From positions 1-64,000 of the forward strand of contig JAVWRQ010000007.1 in NCBI GenBank assembly GCA_036634775.1: a stretch of 64,000 bases of DNA, read 5' to 3'. Position numbers and translations under genes: made by a program. Source of the stretch: Otoolea sp036634775 (lineage in GTDB: Bacteria; Bacillota; Clostridia; Lachnospirales; Lachnospiraceae). Of the stretch, positions 46,148 through 55,779 are shown one piece after another. The notes under the pieces are model-generated. The model saw only the letters and a list, made by a program, of their open reading frames with translations, had not been told where the DNA came from and made no database searches. Numbering within the stretch: the stretch's first letter is position 1; each line of letters begins with the position of its first letter.

Positions 46148-48160
46148 TTAATCCTCCTTAATATCTACATATTTTGTATTTTGTTGGAACGGGACAAATT
46201 CTCTGCCTCCGCCTTCATAAAATTTTCCGAAAAACTCTACATACTGTAGACGGCACGTATGAACGTAAGCGCCCAGCAGATTGATGGCCAGATTAAATAA
46301 ATGGCCGAAAATGAAGATGATCGTAAATGCAATAATTCCAAATATCCCATTACCCAACATACTGCCCATCTGGTTGATAACCGATGCAATAACACCCGTT
46401 GCCAGACCCAGAGCTAAAAGTCTGGAATAGGAAAGTACATCTGAAAGCCATCCGGTAATGTTATACAAATCGTACGCTCCAAGCGCAACCCGAAGAACCG
46501 GATTTTTGCTGCTTCTCCCTGACATCAGGAGGATTCCCACGGCTCCCAGAATCGCCATTCCCTTCGCCAGCATATTCAGCACTGCGGGGAAGACTATCTT
46601 AACTTGAACGATAGAGCCAAATAAATCAGTTGGGATCAAGATCAAGATCAATCCGGTGAGCATCATATACCAAAATACAACGTCACAGACAAAATCCAGA
46701 TATTTCTTATCTCTCAAAAGCATATAGCCCTTAATTCCCAATCCCAGATACAGATGAATAACACCAAATATCATGGAATACAAGAGCATCCGCATGGGGT
46801 CGTTAAGCGGTACGAACCAAAGTGCCGGAATACCTACCTCATGACCAAAGAAGGTCCTGCTGATTACATTCACTGCATCTCCAAAATAGCCGCCAAACAT
46901 AATTCCCCAGAAGAGAGTTGAAATTCCGCAGTACATAAAAAGCTGCAGTGACTTTCGAAGGTTGATTCCCATGCGCGGAAACTTCTTAAGCGCAATAAAG
47001 CATGCTAAAAATACAATAACTCCATAAGCTGCATCTGAAAGCATAAGTCCAAAGAAGAAAATGTAGCAAAAGGTCATAATCGATGTTGGATCGATCTCGC
47101 CCTTAGCCGGAAGTCCAAACGATGATGTAACTCCCTCTGCCGAAGCGGTAAAGTGGCTGTTCTTAAGCAGAACCGGTGCCTCTTCCTCTTCCGGAATATC
47201 TTCTGTTTCAAAAGCCAGTTCAAACATCCCGTTAAGCTTGTCCTGTAATTTGCTAACTTCTCTCTTAGGAATATATCCATTCACGATAAATGTCTTATCG
47301 GACTGTAAAAGTCCGCCTAATACTTCGTATTTCTGTGCTCTGATGTTAAAATAATCCGACAGCATCCTGAGTTTCTCTCTGCTGCCCTCATAAGTCTTCA
47401 GTTTTTCTCCTGTTGTTTCTATCTCTTTATTCAGTTTTTCAATTTTACTTTTCAATTCCTCAACATATACTGCCGGCACCTGTTTTATCAGCTGAGATGG
47501 TCTTGCAAATCCCACCGTTCGCAGTGATTCTTCCAATTTGCTCTCATCTTTAGTGAGGCAAATGGCCGCGATGCAAGTCTGGTCTTTATCCGATCCTACG
47601 ATCTGAATGTCCAGTCCCTCTATCTCGGGTGTCTTCTCTGCAACCGCCTGATAAATTCGGTCTAATGTTACCGCACCGCTCATACTGCCTATCAGAACCG
47701 ATGTCTTCTCTGTTCCTGAACATCGCATCGGCACATCTAGGTTCATCCACGGTGCCAGACTCTCAATCTGTGCTTCCAGTTTGACGATCTGAGCCTTGTC
47801 TTCCGCAATCTGCTTGTTAAAAGCCAGAATCTGCTTCGCATCTTTTAATACATTCGGAGCATGTTCTTCAATGTCCCGAAACTGATCCGCAGCAGCCAGA
47901 GCTTTACCCTCCAGGCCTGATAACAGGGATTTCTTCTCCGGAACATATTCTTGCAGTATATCCAGAGCCTGATCGGCAGTCAGTACATTCTTTTCAAACA
48001 TCTGTCTGGAAGGAATCGTATCGCTTTTCTTAAATACGCTATCTTCTTCCGATGTTCGAACAATCTCCATAACGCCCGCCGCCTGCAGAAGTTCTAATAT
48101 TGCCTTCCTATTCTTCTTCAGCGCACAGATACTTATTTTTTGCATCTGTAATACTGCCAT
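46148..48160 (-). CDS. ntpI: V-type ATPase subunit I (a-subunit)
   Basis: The 670-residue stator membrane subunit that holds the ion half-channels. Residues 1-360 are cytoplasmic with two coiled-coil arms (about 85-125 and 225-270). About eight membrane helices follow from 365. The essential Arg lies in HTCRLQYVEFFGKFYEGGG near the C-terminus. AGGAGGG precedes the ATG. The subunit K gene begins five bases after its stop. Confidence 0.94.
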   Translation of the reverse strand: MAVLQMQKISICALKKNRKAILELLQAAGVMEIVRTSEEDSVFKKSDTIPSRQMFEKNVLTADQALDILQEYVPEKKSLLSGLEGKALAAADQFRDIEEHAPNVLKDAKQILAFNKQIAEDKAQIVKLEAQIESLAPWMNLDVPMRCSGTEKTSVLIGSMSGAVTLDRIYQAVAEKTPEIEGLDIQIVGSDKDQTCIAAICLTKDESKLEESLRTVGFARPSQLIKQVPAVYVEELKSKIEKLNKEIETTGEKLKTYEGSREKLRMLSDYFNIRAQKYEVLGGLLQSDKTFIVNGYIPKREVSKLQDKLNGMFELAFETEDIPEEEEAPVLLKNSHFTASAEGVTSSFGLPAKGEIDPTSIMTFCYIFFFGLMLSDAAYGVIVFLACFIALKKFPRMGINLRKSLQLFMYCGISTLFWGIMFGGYFGDAVNVISRTFFGHEVGIPALWFVPLNDPMRMLLYSMIFGVIHLYLGLGIKGYMLLRDKKYLDFVCDVVFWYMMLTGLILILIPTDLFGSIVQVKIVFPAVLNMLAKGMAILGAVGILLMSGRSSKNPVLRVALGAYDLYNITGWLSDVLSYSRLLALGLATGVIASVINQMGSMLGNGIFGIIAFTIIFIFGHLFNLAINLLGAYVHTCRLQYVEFFGKFYEGGGREFVPFQQNTKYVDIKED

Positions 48161-48225
48161 GTTCGCATCCCTCCTAACTTTTTAGATTTTTCGGTGCCGT
48201 CCTAAAAACGGACCCCTCTGCCCAC

Positions 48226-48534
48226 TTAAATTAGTTCCGAAATAATCTTGTCCACTACTGCATCTGCCTTCTGTTCAGCACTCTTTTTCAATGCAATAAT
48301 TTCCTCTTCGGCTTCCTTCATGGACTGTGTCAGATAGGTCTCCCCTTGCTTAGCCAGATCCCCATCTGCCTGCGCCATCTTTGTTTTGATACTCTTAAGA
48401 GTTTCTTCTTTCACATCCTCAGCCTGTTTTTTCGCTTCATCAATGACAGCTTTCCCCTTAGCTGAAGCCTCTTTAAGTACTTGTGACGCCTTCTCTTCAG
48501 CCTCTTTTACGGCTTGAATCGTATCTTGGACCAT
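48226..48534 (-). CDS. ntpF: V-type ATPase peripheral-stalk subunit (G/H-like)
   Basis: A 102-residue, almost entirely helical protein with the Ala/Glu/Lys heptad pattern of V-ATPase subunit G/H (EAEEKASQVLKEA, AEDVKEETLK). It is the first gene of the operon, exactly where ntpF sits in Enterococcus hirae. It should form the stator heterodimer with subunit E. Confidence 0.82.
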   Translation of the reverse strand: MVQDTIQAVKEAEEKASQVLKEASAKGKAVIDEAKKQAEDVKEETLKSIKTKMAQADGDLAKQGETYLTQSMKEAEEEIIALKKSAEQKADAVVDKIISELI

Positions 48535-48569
48535 CCTTTCACCACCTCTTGTTTGAATATCATCTCCCT

Positions 48570-48598
48570 ATTATAACTATTTATTTTAAATTTGTCTA
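48570..48598 (-). promoter_or_regulatory. Promoter of the V-ATPase operon
   Basis: Minus-strand TAGACA (48593-48598), 17 bases and perfect TATAAT (48570-48575), about 30 bases before the first gene. Confidence 0.7.
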
Positions 48599-48653
48599 TT
48601 ACATGTTAATATTTTGCCAAGGCTTTCCAAACCGTGTTGTTTACTCAACTTTT

Positions 48654-49541
48654 TCATGTATTATGTAAGTTTTTTGATAGTTCGATAAATGTTTTCATTT
48701 CCCCGGTCAGCCATTTATCTTTATGGTAAAATATCTGCCTCCAGACCTGCATATGGAATCCAGCAACATCCAAGGCAGCCAAACTCCCCTCTTTTACATA
48801 AGGTTCAATCGCAAATTTCGGAAGAAAGGAGATTCCCAAATTATTTTGAATCATTCGAATAATAAATTCTGTATTTCCAATGGACAAATAAGGATTTACC
48901 GATTTTCCCAGCGATGCCAGATATTGTTCCAGAATAAAACGATAGCTGGCATCTTTTTCGGTCAGAATAAATGACTCTTTCAACAGTTCATCCAATTCCA
49001 AATGTTTCTTTTTACAAAATGGATGGAGCGAAGATGCCGCAAAGACTACTTCTTCCGGTTTTTCCATGACTTTAATCCAATTGGCATCATACATCCGCTG
49101 GTCCATCAGATAGACAACATCCACCTGATTCTGCCCCATCATATCTAAAAGTTTATCCGGGGATTCCGTGATGATGCTGACTGTAACCTCCGGATTTCTC
49201 GTATGATATTCGTGGAGCAAATCCGGAAATACGGAAGAGCATATGGATTCAATCGTACCAATGCGCAAACGGCCGCTCAATGCTTTTTTCTCCGACAGCC
49301 GTTCCTTCACTTCGCCTATATCATGAAGAATATTGCTGGCATATTGATAAAAGACCTGTCCCTCATAGGTCATCGAAGTTTTCTTCCCAATTCGTTCAAA
49401 TAACAGAATCCCCAGTTCTTTCTCCAATTGTTTGATTTGTATCGTAACCGCTGCCTGAGAATATCCCAGTTTGAGTGCTGCCTTTGAAAAACTCTGTAAA
49501 TTGGCAACTTGTATAAATGTTGATAATTCCCGTACCTCCAT
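48654..49541 (-). CDS. LysR-family transcriptional regulator
   Basis: A 295-residue LysR regulator. The N-terminal winged helix has LSTFIQVANLQSFSKAALKLGYSQAAVTIQIKQLEKELG, and the rest is the two-lobed effector domain. It is transcribed divergently from the cysteine desulfidase-like operon, the usual arrangement for a LysR activator and its target. The ATG at 49541 follows GAGGGAGG. The effector may be cysteine or a related thiol, by context only. Confidence 0.92.
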   Translation of the reverse strand: MEVRELSTFIQVANLQSFSKAALKLGYSQAAVTIQIKQLEKELGILLFERIGKKTSMTYEGQVFYQYASNILHDIGEVKERLSEKKALSGRLRIGTIESICSSVFPDLLHEYHTRNPEVTVSIITESPDKLLDMMGQNQVDVVYLMDQRMYDANWIKVMEKPEEVVFAASSLHPFCKKKHLELDELLKESFILTEKDASYRFILEQYLASLGKSVNPYLSIGNTEFIIRMIQNNLGISFLPKFAIEPYVKEGSLAALDVAGFHMQVWRQIFYHKDKWLTGEMKTFIELSKNLHNT

Positions 49542-49630
49542 CTTATCCTCCCTCATTCCATCATTTTCATGCTGCATTTCATGCTGATTCTACTGTAGTT
49601 TCTCATTTTCTTTATTTAATTAAAATATTT

Positions 49631-49685
49631 TTATCATTATCATAAAAACGTTAAGTTTTACATGCATCTATGAACATGATATACT
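49631..49685 (+). promoter_or_regulatory. Promoter and candidate LysR site of the cysteine operon
   Basis: TTTACA (49657-49662), 17 bases and TATACT (49680-49685) with an extended TG form a strong promoter. About 50-60 bases before the start site lies an imperfect 15-base dyad (49631-49645, TTAT-N7-ATAA), a plausible LysR recognition box. Confidence 0.55.
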
Positions 49686-49754
49686 AGTCTAAACGAGAAC
49701 ACAAGAAAATAATTCAAACATCAGATTCTCAAATAAGGAGGAATTGAACTCACC

Positions 49755-51032
49755 ATGGAAAAAACAGATAAACGGTATCAGGCGTATGTGAGCATCTTAG
49801 AGGAAGAACTTCTACCGGCTATGGGATGTACGGAACCCATTGCGCTGGCATATGCCGCCGCAAAAGCAAAAGAATTATTAGGTGAAGTTCCCGATCAAGT
49901 CTTAGTAGAGGCCAGCGGCAGTATTATTAAAAATGTAAAATCAGTTGTCGTGCCAAATACAGATCACCTTCGGGGAATCGCAGCAGCTGTAACAGCCGGT
50001 ATTATTGCCGGAAAACCGGAAAAAGAGTTGGAAGTCATCTCGGAAGTATCATCGGAGCAGATTCATCAGATGAGAGAGTTTATGGAACATACGGAGATTA
50101 CCGTTTCCCATCTTGAAAAAGGTCTGACCTTTGACATTATCGTGACACTTTACCACAATGATTCCTACGCAAAAGTTCGGATTGTGAACTATCATACCAA
50201 CATTGTTCTGCTGGAAAAAAATGGAGAAATCCTGTATAATGTTCCGGTGGAAGGTGAGCAAGAGGAGGGCCTGACTGATCGAACCCTGTTAACCATGAAG
50301 GGAATCTGGGATTTTATTCAAACAGTCGATATTGCAGACATTAAAGAACTATTAGACCGCCAGATTGAATACAACATGGCGATTGCCGAAGAAGGGCTAA
50401 AACATGATTACGGCGCGAATATCGGAAAAGTGCTGTTGGACGTCTACGGAGATGATGTCCGCATTCGGGCCAAAGCCAAAGCTGCTGCCGGTTCCGATGC
50501 CCGCATGAATGGATGTGAGCTTCCCGTGGTCATTAATTCAGGCAGTGGAAATCAGGGCATTACCGCTTCAGTTCCGGTTATCGAATATGCCAGAAGCTTA
50601 CATTCGGGTGAAGAAAAGACATACCGTGCTCTGGCTCTATCGAACCTGACCACCATTCACCAGAAGACACGGATCGGAAGATTATCTGCCTATTGCGGTG
50701 CTGTGAGTGCCGGAGCAGGTGCCGGTGCAGGTATTGCCTATTTAAGCGGCGGCGGTTTTGATGAAGTCGTTCACACCGTTGTAAATGCATTGGCTATCGT
50801 ATCCGGTATTATCTGTGACGGTGCAAAAGCTTCCTGTGCTGCCAAAATTGCATCTGCTGTAGATGCGGGTATCATGGGCTACGAGATGTATCAGCGCGGT
50901 CAGCAGTTCATGGGTGGCGATGGAATCGTCACAAAGGGCGTCGAAGCAACGATTCAGAATGTAGGACGTCTGGGTAAAGAAGGAATGAAGGAAACAAACG
51001 AAGAAATCATTAAAATTATGTTGGGAGAGTAA
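49755..51032 (+). CDS. L-cysteine desulfidase-like enzyme (CyuA/YhaM, UPF0597 family)
   Basis: The 425-residue protein belongs to the family of methanogen L-cysteine desulfidase and E. coli CyuA (formerly YhaM; unrelated to the Bacillus YhaM nuclease). It has the signature MGCTEPIALAYAAA with Cys25, plus Cys254, Cys314, Cys354 and Cys361, which include the expected [4Fe-4S] ligands. NSGSGNQG and GAVSAGAGAGAG form the glycine-rich active-site region. The likely reaction is cysteine to pyruvate, ammonia and sulfide. The next gene is a transporter, as in the E. coli cyuA-cyuP pair. The AGGAGG site is 13 bases from the ATG, unusually far. Confidence 0.87.
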   Translation: MEKTDKRYQAYVSILEEELLPAMGCTEPIALAYAAAKAKELLGEVPDQVLVEASGSIIKNVKSVVVPNTDHLRGIAAAVTAGIIAGKPEKELEVISEVSSEQIHQMREFMEHTEITVSHLEKGLTFDIIVTLYHNDSYAKVRIVNYHTNIVLLEKNGEILYNVPVEGEQEEGLTDRTLLTMKGIWDFIQTVDIADIKELLDRQIEYNMAIAEEGLKHDYGANIGKVLLDVYGDDVRIRAKAKAAAGSDARMNGCELPVVINSGSGNQGITASVPVIEYARSLHSGEEKTYRALALSNLTTIHQKTRIGRLSAYCGAVSAGAGAGAGIAYLSGGGFDEVVHTVVNALAIVSGIICDGAKASCAAKIASAVDAGIMGYEMYQRGQQFMGGDGIVTKGVEATIQNVGRLGKEGMKETNEEIIKIMLGE

Positions 51033-51036
51033 AGCT

Positions 51037-52230
51037 ATGAAAAAGTTAACAAGCAGTTTACCATTTCGCCTGGTACTTGGCGTTGTCCTCGGTATTCTCA
51101 TCGGACAAGTCGCAAATACAAGTTTTATGAGTGTCGTTGTAGCGATTAAGTACATATTGAATCAGGTCATCGTGTTCTGTGTTCCGCTGATCATCATCGG
51201 ATTCATCGCACCCTCAATTACAAAGCTGGGTAATAATGCCTCTAAGATGTTGGGCGTGGCAATTAGTATCGCCTATATTTCATCCGTTGGTGCAGCACTG
51301 TTTTCTATGGCGGCAGGATATATCCTGATTCCTCATCTGTCCATCGTAAATCAGGTCGATGGTCTGAAGGAACTTCCTCCGGTTATCTTCCAGTTGGATA
51401 TTCCACAGATCATGCCGGTCATGAGTGCACTGGTATTCTCTCTGTTACTGGGTCTGGCCGCTACATGGACAAAAGCCACGGTCATTACCAGTGTGTTAGA
51501 TGAATTTCAGAAAGTCGTCCTGAGTATTGTTACAAAGGTCGTTATTCCGATTCTTCCTATATTCATCGCATTTACCTTCTGTTCTTTATCATATGAAGGA
51601 ACCATCACCAAACAACTTCCGGTATTCCTTAAAGTTGTCTTGATCGTTATGGTTGGTCACTATATCTGGATGGCTATACTGTATGGAATCGGCGGTGCTT
51701 ATTCAGGAAAGAACCCAATGAATGTAATCAAGAATTACGGACCGGCTTATATCACCGCAGTTGGAACGATGTCTTCTGCAGCAACTTTGGCAGTGGCTCT
51801 GCGCTGTGCAAAGAAATCCGTACCGACTCTGCGTGATGATATGGTGGATTTCGGTATTCCGTTATTTGCAAATATCCATCTGTGCGGTTCTGTACTGACC
51901 GAAGTATTCTTCGTTATGACGATTTCCAAGATTCTTTACGGCTCCATTCCATCGGTAGGAACCATGATTCTGTTCTGCGCACTGCTTGGCATCTTTGCAA
52001 TTGGTGCACCCGGTGTTCCCGGTGGTACCGTTATGGCTTCCTTAGGTCTTATTGTAGGAGTTCTTGGCTTTAATGAGATGGGAACCGCTCTGATGCTCAC
52101 GATCTTTGCTCTTCAGGATAGTTTCGGAACCGCTTGTAACGTAACCGGCGATGGTGCCCTGACGATGATCCTGACGGGATTTGCGGAAAAACATGGAATT
52201 GAGAAGCAGAAGATCAGTATCGATCTGTAG
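51037..52230 (+). CDS. Dicarboxylate/amino acid:cation symporter (DAACS family)
   Basis: A 397-residue transporter with about eight membrane helices and two re-entrant hairpins. It starts with FRLVLGVVLGILIGQ, and the substrate-binding C-terminal part has GTMSSAATLAVALRCA (first hairpin), LFANIHLCGSVLTEVFF, and GAPGVPGGTVMASLG then DSFGTACNVTGDGALT. Relatives move glutamate, aspartate, serine or cysteine with sodium or protons. It begins four bases after the desulfidase-like gene, so cysteine or a related amino acid is a likely substrate (inference). Confidence 0.88.
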   Translation: MKKLTSSLPFRLVLGVVLGILIGQVANTSFMSVVVAIKYILNQVIVFCVPLIIIGFIAPSITKLGNNASKMLGVAISIAYISSVGAALFSMAAGYILIPHLSIVNQVDGLKELPPVIFQLDIPQIMPVMSALVFSLLLGLAATWTKATVITSVLDEFQKVVLSIVTKVVIPILPIFIAFTFCSLSYEGTITKQLPVFLKVVLIVMVGHYIWMAILYGIGGAYSGKNPMNVIKNYGPAYITAVGTMSSAATLAVALRCAKKSVPTLRDDMVDFGIPLFANIHLCGSVLTEVFFVMTISKILYGSIPSVGTMILFCALLGIFAIGAPGVPGGTVMASLGLIVGVLGFNEMGTALMLTIFALQDSFGTACNVTGDGALTMILTGFAEKHGIEKQKISIDL

Positions 52231-52240
52231 AATTTAACTA

Positions 52241-52295
52241 ATAAATTAAAGAAGGAGCAGTTCCGCAACAGCGGTCTGCTCCTTCTTTAATTTAT
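52241..52295. terminator. Bidirectional terminator
   Basis: A perfect 20-bp stem (52241-52260 with 52276-52295) ends in AT-rich tracts on both strands. It is shared by the convergent cysteine operon and the symporter/reductase operon. Confidence 0.92.
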
Positions 52296-52306
52296 TATTC
52301 TATGCT

Positions 52307-53719
52307 TTAAGCAATCTCTGTTTCCGCACAATTCTTGGTGCACAAGCTTACGATAATGTAAGCAATTGCAGACGGAATGATTGGAAAGATACTGCTAGGG
52401 ATAATATTACCAAGTGGGAATACCATACCCGGAATCCAACTGATTAAAACAGTGGCAATACCGGCAACGGAAGCTGCTACCGCACCCATTGCAGTGCCGC
52501 GTTTCCAGAGCACGCCGCCGACAAACGGTACAAAACACGAGGCTGCCAGGAACGAATATACGGAGTTCAAAAGTCCTAGGATGGTGCTGGCCGATAACGC
52601 CAGTGCGGTTGAGGTAGCCATGAACGCAATGTTGATTACCAGAGTGATTTTCTTTAACTGAGCTTCACTGGGGTTCTTCTTTAATGCTCCCTGCCAGATA
52701 TCGCGTGTCAATACAGTGGACATTGTAATCAAACCACAGTCAATTGTTGACATGCATGCAGCAATAACAGCAGCGATAATTAGGGCACATACAACGGCGG
52801 GAAGTTCATTAATAATGACATCAAAGAACGCGCTGCTGCCGGTGGCACCATATTTGTAGGAACCATAGGAACCGATAAAAGCAGGCATGAGAGCCAGTGG
52901 AATCATAACAACGCAGGACAGGTAGCAGGCAATACGTGAAATCTTGGCACTTTTTGCGGAATTGACACGCTGATAGGTTGGCTGGTCAGTAACCATACCA
53001 AGCAGCAGCGGCAGCATCATACCGGCAAAACCGGCCGCACTCAGACCGCTAAAATTCAGAGAGGAGCCGGCCAAGGTGCCCGCTTCGACAGCAGCACTCA
53101 TATCCGTTAAAGCGCCTTTACTGAACAGAACCAAAGTCGTGGCAACAAGTCCCACCAGGATTACACCGGTCTGAACAACCGAAGTGGCAAATGCACCCCA
53201 GAGACCGGACAGCTGCGAGTACAGCAGCACTACTACTGCGATGGAGATAGCACCTACCGCACCGGGCAGTCCAAGTGCTTCAAACAGAGCCTTACCTGCC
53301 ATAATCTGACCGGCAATTAAACCGATAGAGGATATGGCGGTACTCAAGTCATAGATGGTACCCGGGATTTCATTCTTATAACGTTTTCTCGTGTAGTCCA
53401 CCATGGACATATAGCCATTATTGTAAATAAAGTTATTTAGAAAAAGGGCAACCATGACCGTGGACAGGGCACAGGCGATACCATAAGCAGCACCCGCCAT
53501 ACCGGAAGCAGCGCCTTCGGCCGCACCTCCGACCACGAAACCGTTACCAATCTGTCCGCCGATTGCTCCACCCATCAGGAGCAGTACGCCGGCGGAACGT
53601 CCCATACTTAAATAGCCTTCAAAGTTACTGGCTTTGTCGCGGCCCATCCATCCGATTACAACCATTGCCGCAAAATAAATGACTAAAACAACTACGATAG
53701 TGGGAATCATTGAATTCAT
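52307..53719 (-). CDS. Sodium:solute symporter (SSS family)
   Basis: A 470-residue protein with about 13 membrane helices. Family landmarks are an early GRSAGVLLLMGGAIGGQIG, the sodium-site helix region GQIMAGKALFEALG and ISRIACYLSCVV. Relatives import proline, pantothenate, short carboxylates or sugars. It is the last gene after two OYE reductases and probably imports their substrate. The ATG at 53719 follows AAAGGA; an upstream in-frame start (53803) would overlap the reductase and has no support. Confidence 0.88.
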   Translation of the reverse strand: MNSMIPTIVVVLVIYFAAMVVIGWMGRDKASNFEGYLSMGRSAGVLLLMGGAIGGQIGNGFVVGGAAEGAASGMAGAAYGIACALSTVMVALFLNNFIYNNGYMSMVDYTRKRYKNEIPGTIYDLSTAISSIGLIAGQIMAGKALFEALGLPGAVGAISIAVVVLLYSQLSGLWGAFATSVVQTGVILVGLVATTLVLFSKGALTDMSAAVEAGTLAGSSLNFSGLSAAGFAGMMLPLLLGMVTDQPTYQRVNSAKSAKISRIACYLSCVVMIPLALMPAFIGSYGSYKYGATGSSAFFDVIINELPAVVCALIIAAVIAACMSTIDCGLITMSTVLTRDIWQGALKKNPSEAQLKKITLVINIAFMATSTALALSASTILGLLNSVYSFLAASCFVPFVGGVLWKRGTAMGAVAASVAGIATVLISWIPGMVFPLGNIIPSSIFPIIPSAIAYIIVSLCTKNCAETEIA

Positions 53720-53780
53720 AATTTTAAATTCCTTTCTGCCATGTTCCGTTGTAGAACACGGTCTCCATATTTCAAAAAAG

Positions 53781-55748
53781 TTATATGTGCATTGCCAGAT
53801 CATAGCCCATGCGAACCGCCTCCAACACCCTTCTTGGTTTTAAGCAGTCACCAATCATCTGGAAATCGGGTGCACAGAAGCGAAATGCCTCTGCTTCTTT
53901 TGACAACGATTTCATACCCGCCGCAATCAGAACCGTATCTGCTTCAACTATTATTTCTTTTCCTTCTTTATCAATTGCTGTCACACCCGATGCCGTGATT
54001 TCCTTACAAATGACATCACAGAACGATTTTACGTGCTCCTTTTGTTTGGTAAGTTCCAACATCAGTGCATCGCGGTGCAGGTATGCAGAATCGATTGCCA
54101 AGTCTTCTCTCATCTCTAAAATAGTGACTTCATGACCTGTCTTAGCCAGTTCCAGTGCTTCTTCGCATCCAATCAGACCACCGCCTACCACTACAACTTT
54201 GTGACCGATTTTTTCTTTTTGCTCATGCATTCCTACAGCAAGCATAACATTCTCCCCCTTAATTCCGGGAATCGGAGGAACAAACGGCTTCGCCCCAACG
54301 GCTACTGCACAGACATCCGGCTTCATCCGTCTTATCATCTCCGGTGTCGCTGTTGTGTTCAGAAGTACTGTAATCTCTTTTCTATCCAGAACCCGTTTTT
54401 CCATAACATGCATAAATTTGTCCAGATCCTGTTTAAACGAAACATGTTTGGCGTACTTGATTGCACCACCCAGAGAATCACTCTTTTCACACAAAATCAC
54501 TTCATGGCCTCTGTCACTTGCCAGAATCGCCGCCTCCATGCCGGCCGGTCCGCCGCCGATAATGATAACCTTTTTTCTTCCTTCACTAACCGGGGGATGA
54601 AAGGCCTCTGTCTCTTTCCCTATCTGCGGATTGACCGTACACTTTGCCGCCCTTGTGGCATATTTGACATAAGGTACAAACGAACCGCTCATGCAGACGA
54701 TACATCTCTGACAAGGTGTAATATCTGCCGCTTTACCATCTCTGGCCTTTCTTGGGAAGTCCGGATCGGCAATCAGGGCACGTCCTACCGTAACCATATC
54801 TGCCTTTCCCGATGCGATAATCTCCTCCATCATATCCGGATCATTGATTCCGCCCAAAGCGGAAATTTTTGTCTTTGTCACCACTTTCTTAATTGCTTCT
54901 GCCAGATATACGTTACAGCCATGAGGTAGGAACATAGATGGCACCATCGTGGTATTTGTTGAAGGAACGTGAAATGTGCCATCGGATACATTAATCAGAG
55001 CGACCTTGCCATCTACCCACTTCGCAAACTGTTTCATATCCTCTAAGTCAAATCCGCCTTCCGTCAGTTCCGAACCACTGATTCGCAGATCGATGGGAAA
55101 ATTCTCCCCACATTTCTTCTTAATATTATCAATTACCATCATAGCAAAACGGCAGCGATTTTCAAGACTTCCGCCAAACTCATCGGTTCGCTGATTATTC
55201 AGTGGAGACATGAATTGGTGAATTAACCAACCGTGCCCCATATGTACCATAACCATATCGCAACCACCCAGTTTGGCCATCTCGGCTGCATCGCCGTATG
55301 CCTCCACTACTTCATCGATAATCTCCCGTGTCATCGCTTGTACGGGCTGACCGGCGATTCCCACTCCATCTGAAGGTCCCCAGGTAATTCCGGTGTAATA
55401 CAGTGGATTGGCTCTCCTTCCCGGATGAAGTAATTCGATATTGGCTATGGCACCGTGTCGGTGGATGGCATCGGTGCACTCAATCAGGTAAGGCAGTATC
55501 TCCTGATCATCCAAAGGAATCATTCTTCCGTGCGCTTTTCCGGTCTTCGTATGTACGCTGCTTTCGCCCAGCGATACAATTCCCGCGCCTCCTCTGGCTT
55601 TGACCTCGTAGGCCGCGATATTAAGTGGGGTCAGGTATCCTTCTGTCGTCAAATCGGACATTCCCACCGGAGCCGATTCAATTCGATTTCTAACCGTCAG
55701 GGAGCCGATTTTAATCGGACTCCACAAATTTGGATAATACTGATTCAT
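53781..55748 (-). CDS. OYE-type NADH:flavin oxidoreductase with Fe-S and FAD domains (paralog 1)
   Basis: A 655-residue reductase of the 2,4-dienoyl-CoA reductase/BaiCD/TMADH architecture. It has an FMN-binding TIM barrel (about 1-340), a four-cysteine [4Fe-4S] motif (Cys346, 349, 352 and 370), then FAD (GGGPAGMEA) and NAD(P)H (GGGLIGCEEAL) domains. In the active-site motif, where OYE and dienoyl-CoA reductase have HGYL-like with a Tyr proton donor, this has GHGWLI (Trp174). It likely reduces an activated C=C bond. The substrate could be an enoate, aromatic acrylate, bile acid, steroid, flavonoid or tetrapyrrole. It is 31 bases downstream of paralog 2. The ATG at 55748 follows AGGAGAG. Confidence 0.9.
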   Translation of the reverse strand: MNQYYPNLWSPIKIGSLTVRNRIESAPVGMSDLTTEGYLTPLNIAAYEVKARGGAGIVSLGESSVHTKTGKAHGRMIPLDDQEILPYLIECTDAIHRHGAIANIELLHPGRRANPLYYTGITWGPSDGVGIAGQPVQAMTREIIDEVVEAYGDAAEMAKLGGCDMVMVHMGHGWLIHQFMSPLNNQRTDEFGGSLENRCRFAMMVIDNIKKKCGENFPIDLRISGSELTEGGFDLEDMKQFAKWVDGKVALINVSDGTFHVPSTNTTMVPSMFLPHGCNVYLAEAIKKVVTKTKISALGGINDPDMMEEIIASGKADMVTVGRALIADPDFPRKARDGKAADITPCQRCIVCMSGSFVPYVKYATRAAKCTVNPQIGKETEAFHPPVSEGRKKVIIIGGGPAGMEAAILASDRGHEVILCEKSDSLGGAIKYAKHVSFKQDLDKFMHVMEKRVLDRKEITVLLNTTATPEMIRRMKPDVCAVAVGAKPFVPPIPGIKGENVMLAVGMHEQKEKIGHKVVVVGGGLIGCEEALELAKTGHEVTILEMREDLAIDSAYLHRDALMLELTKQKEHVKSFCDVICKEITASGVTAIDKEGKEIIVEADTVLIAAGMKSLSKEAEAFRFCAPDFQMIGDCLKPRRVLEAVRMGYDLAMHI

Positions 55749-55779
55749 GTTCTCTCCTATCTGCATCTTAGTCACCGTT

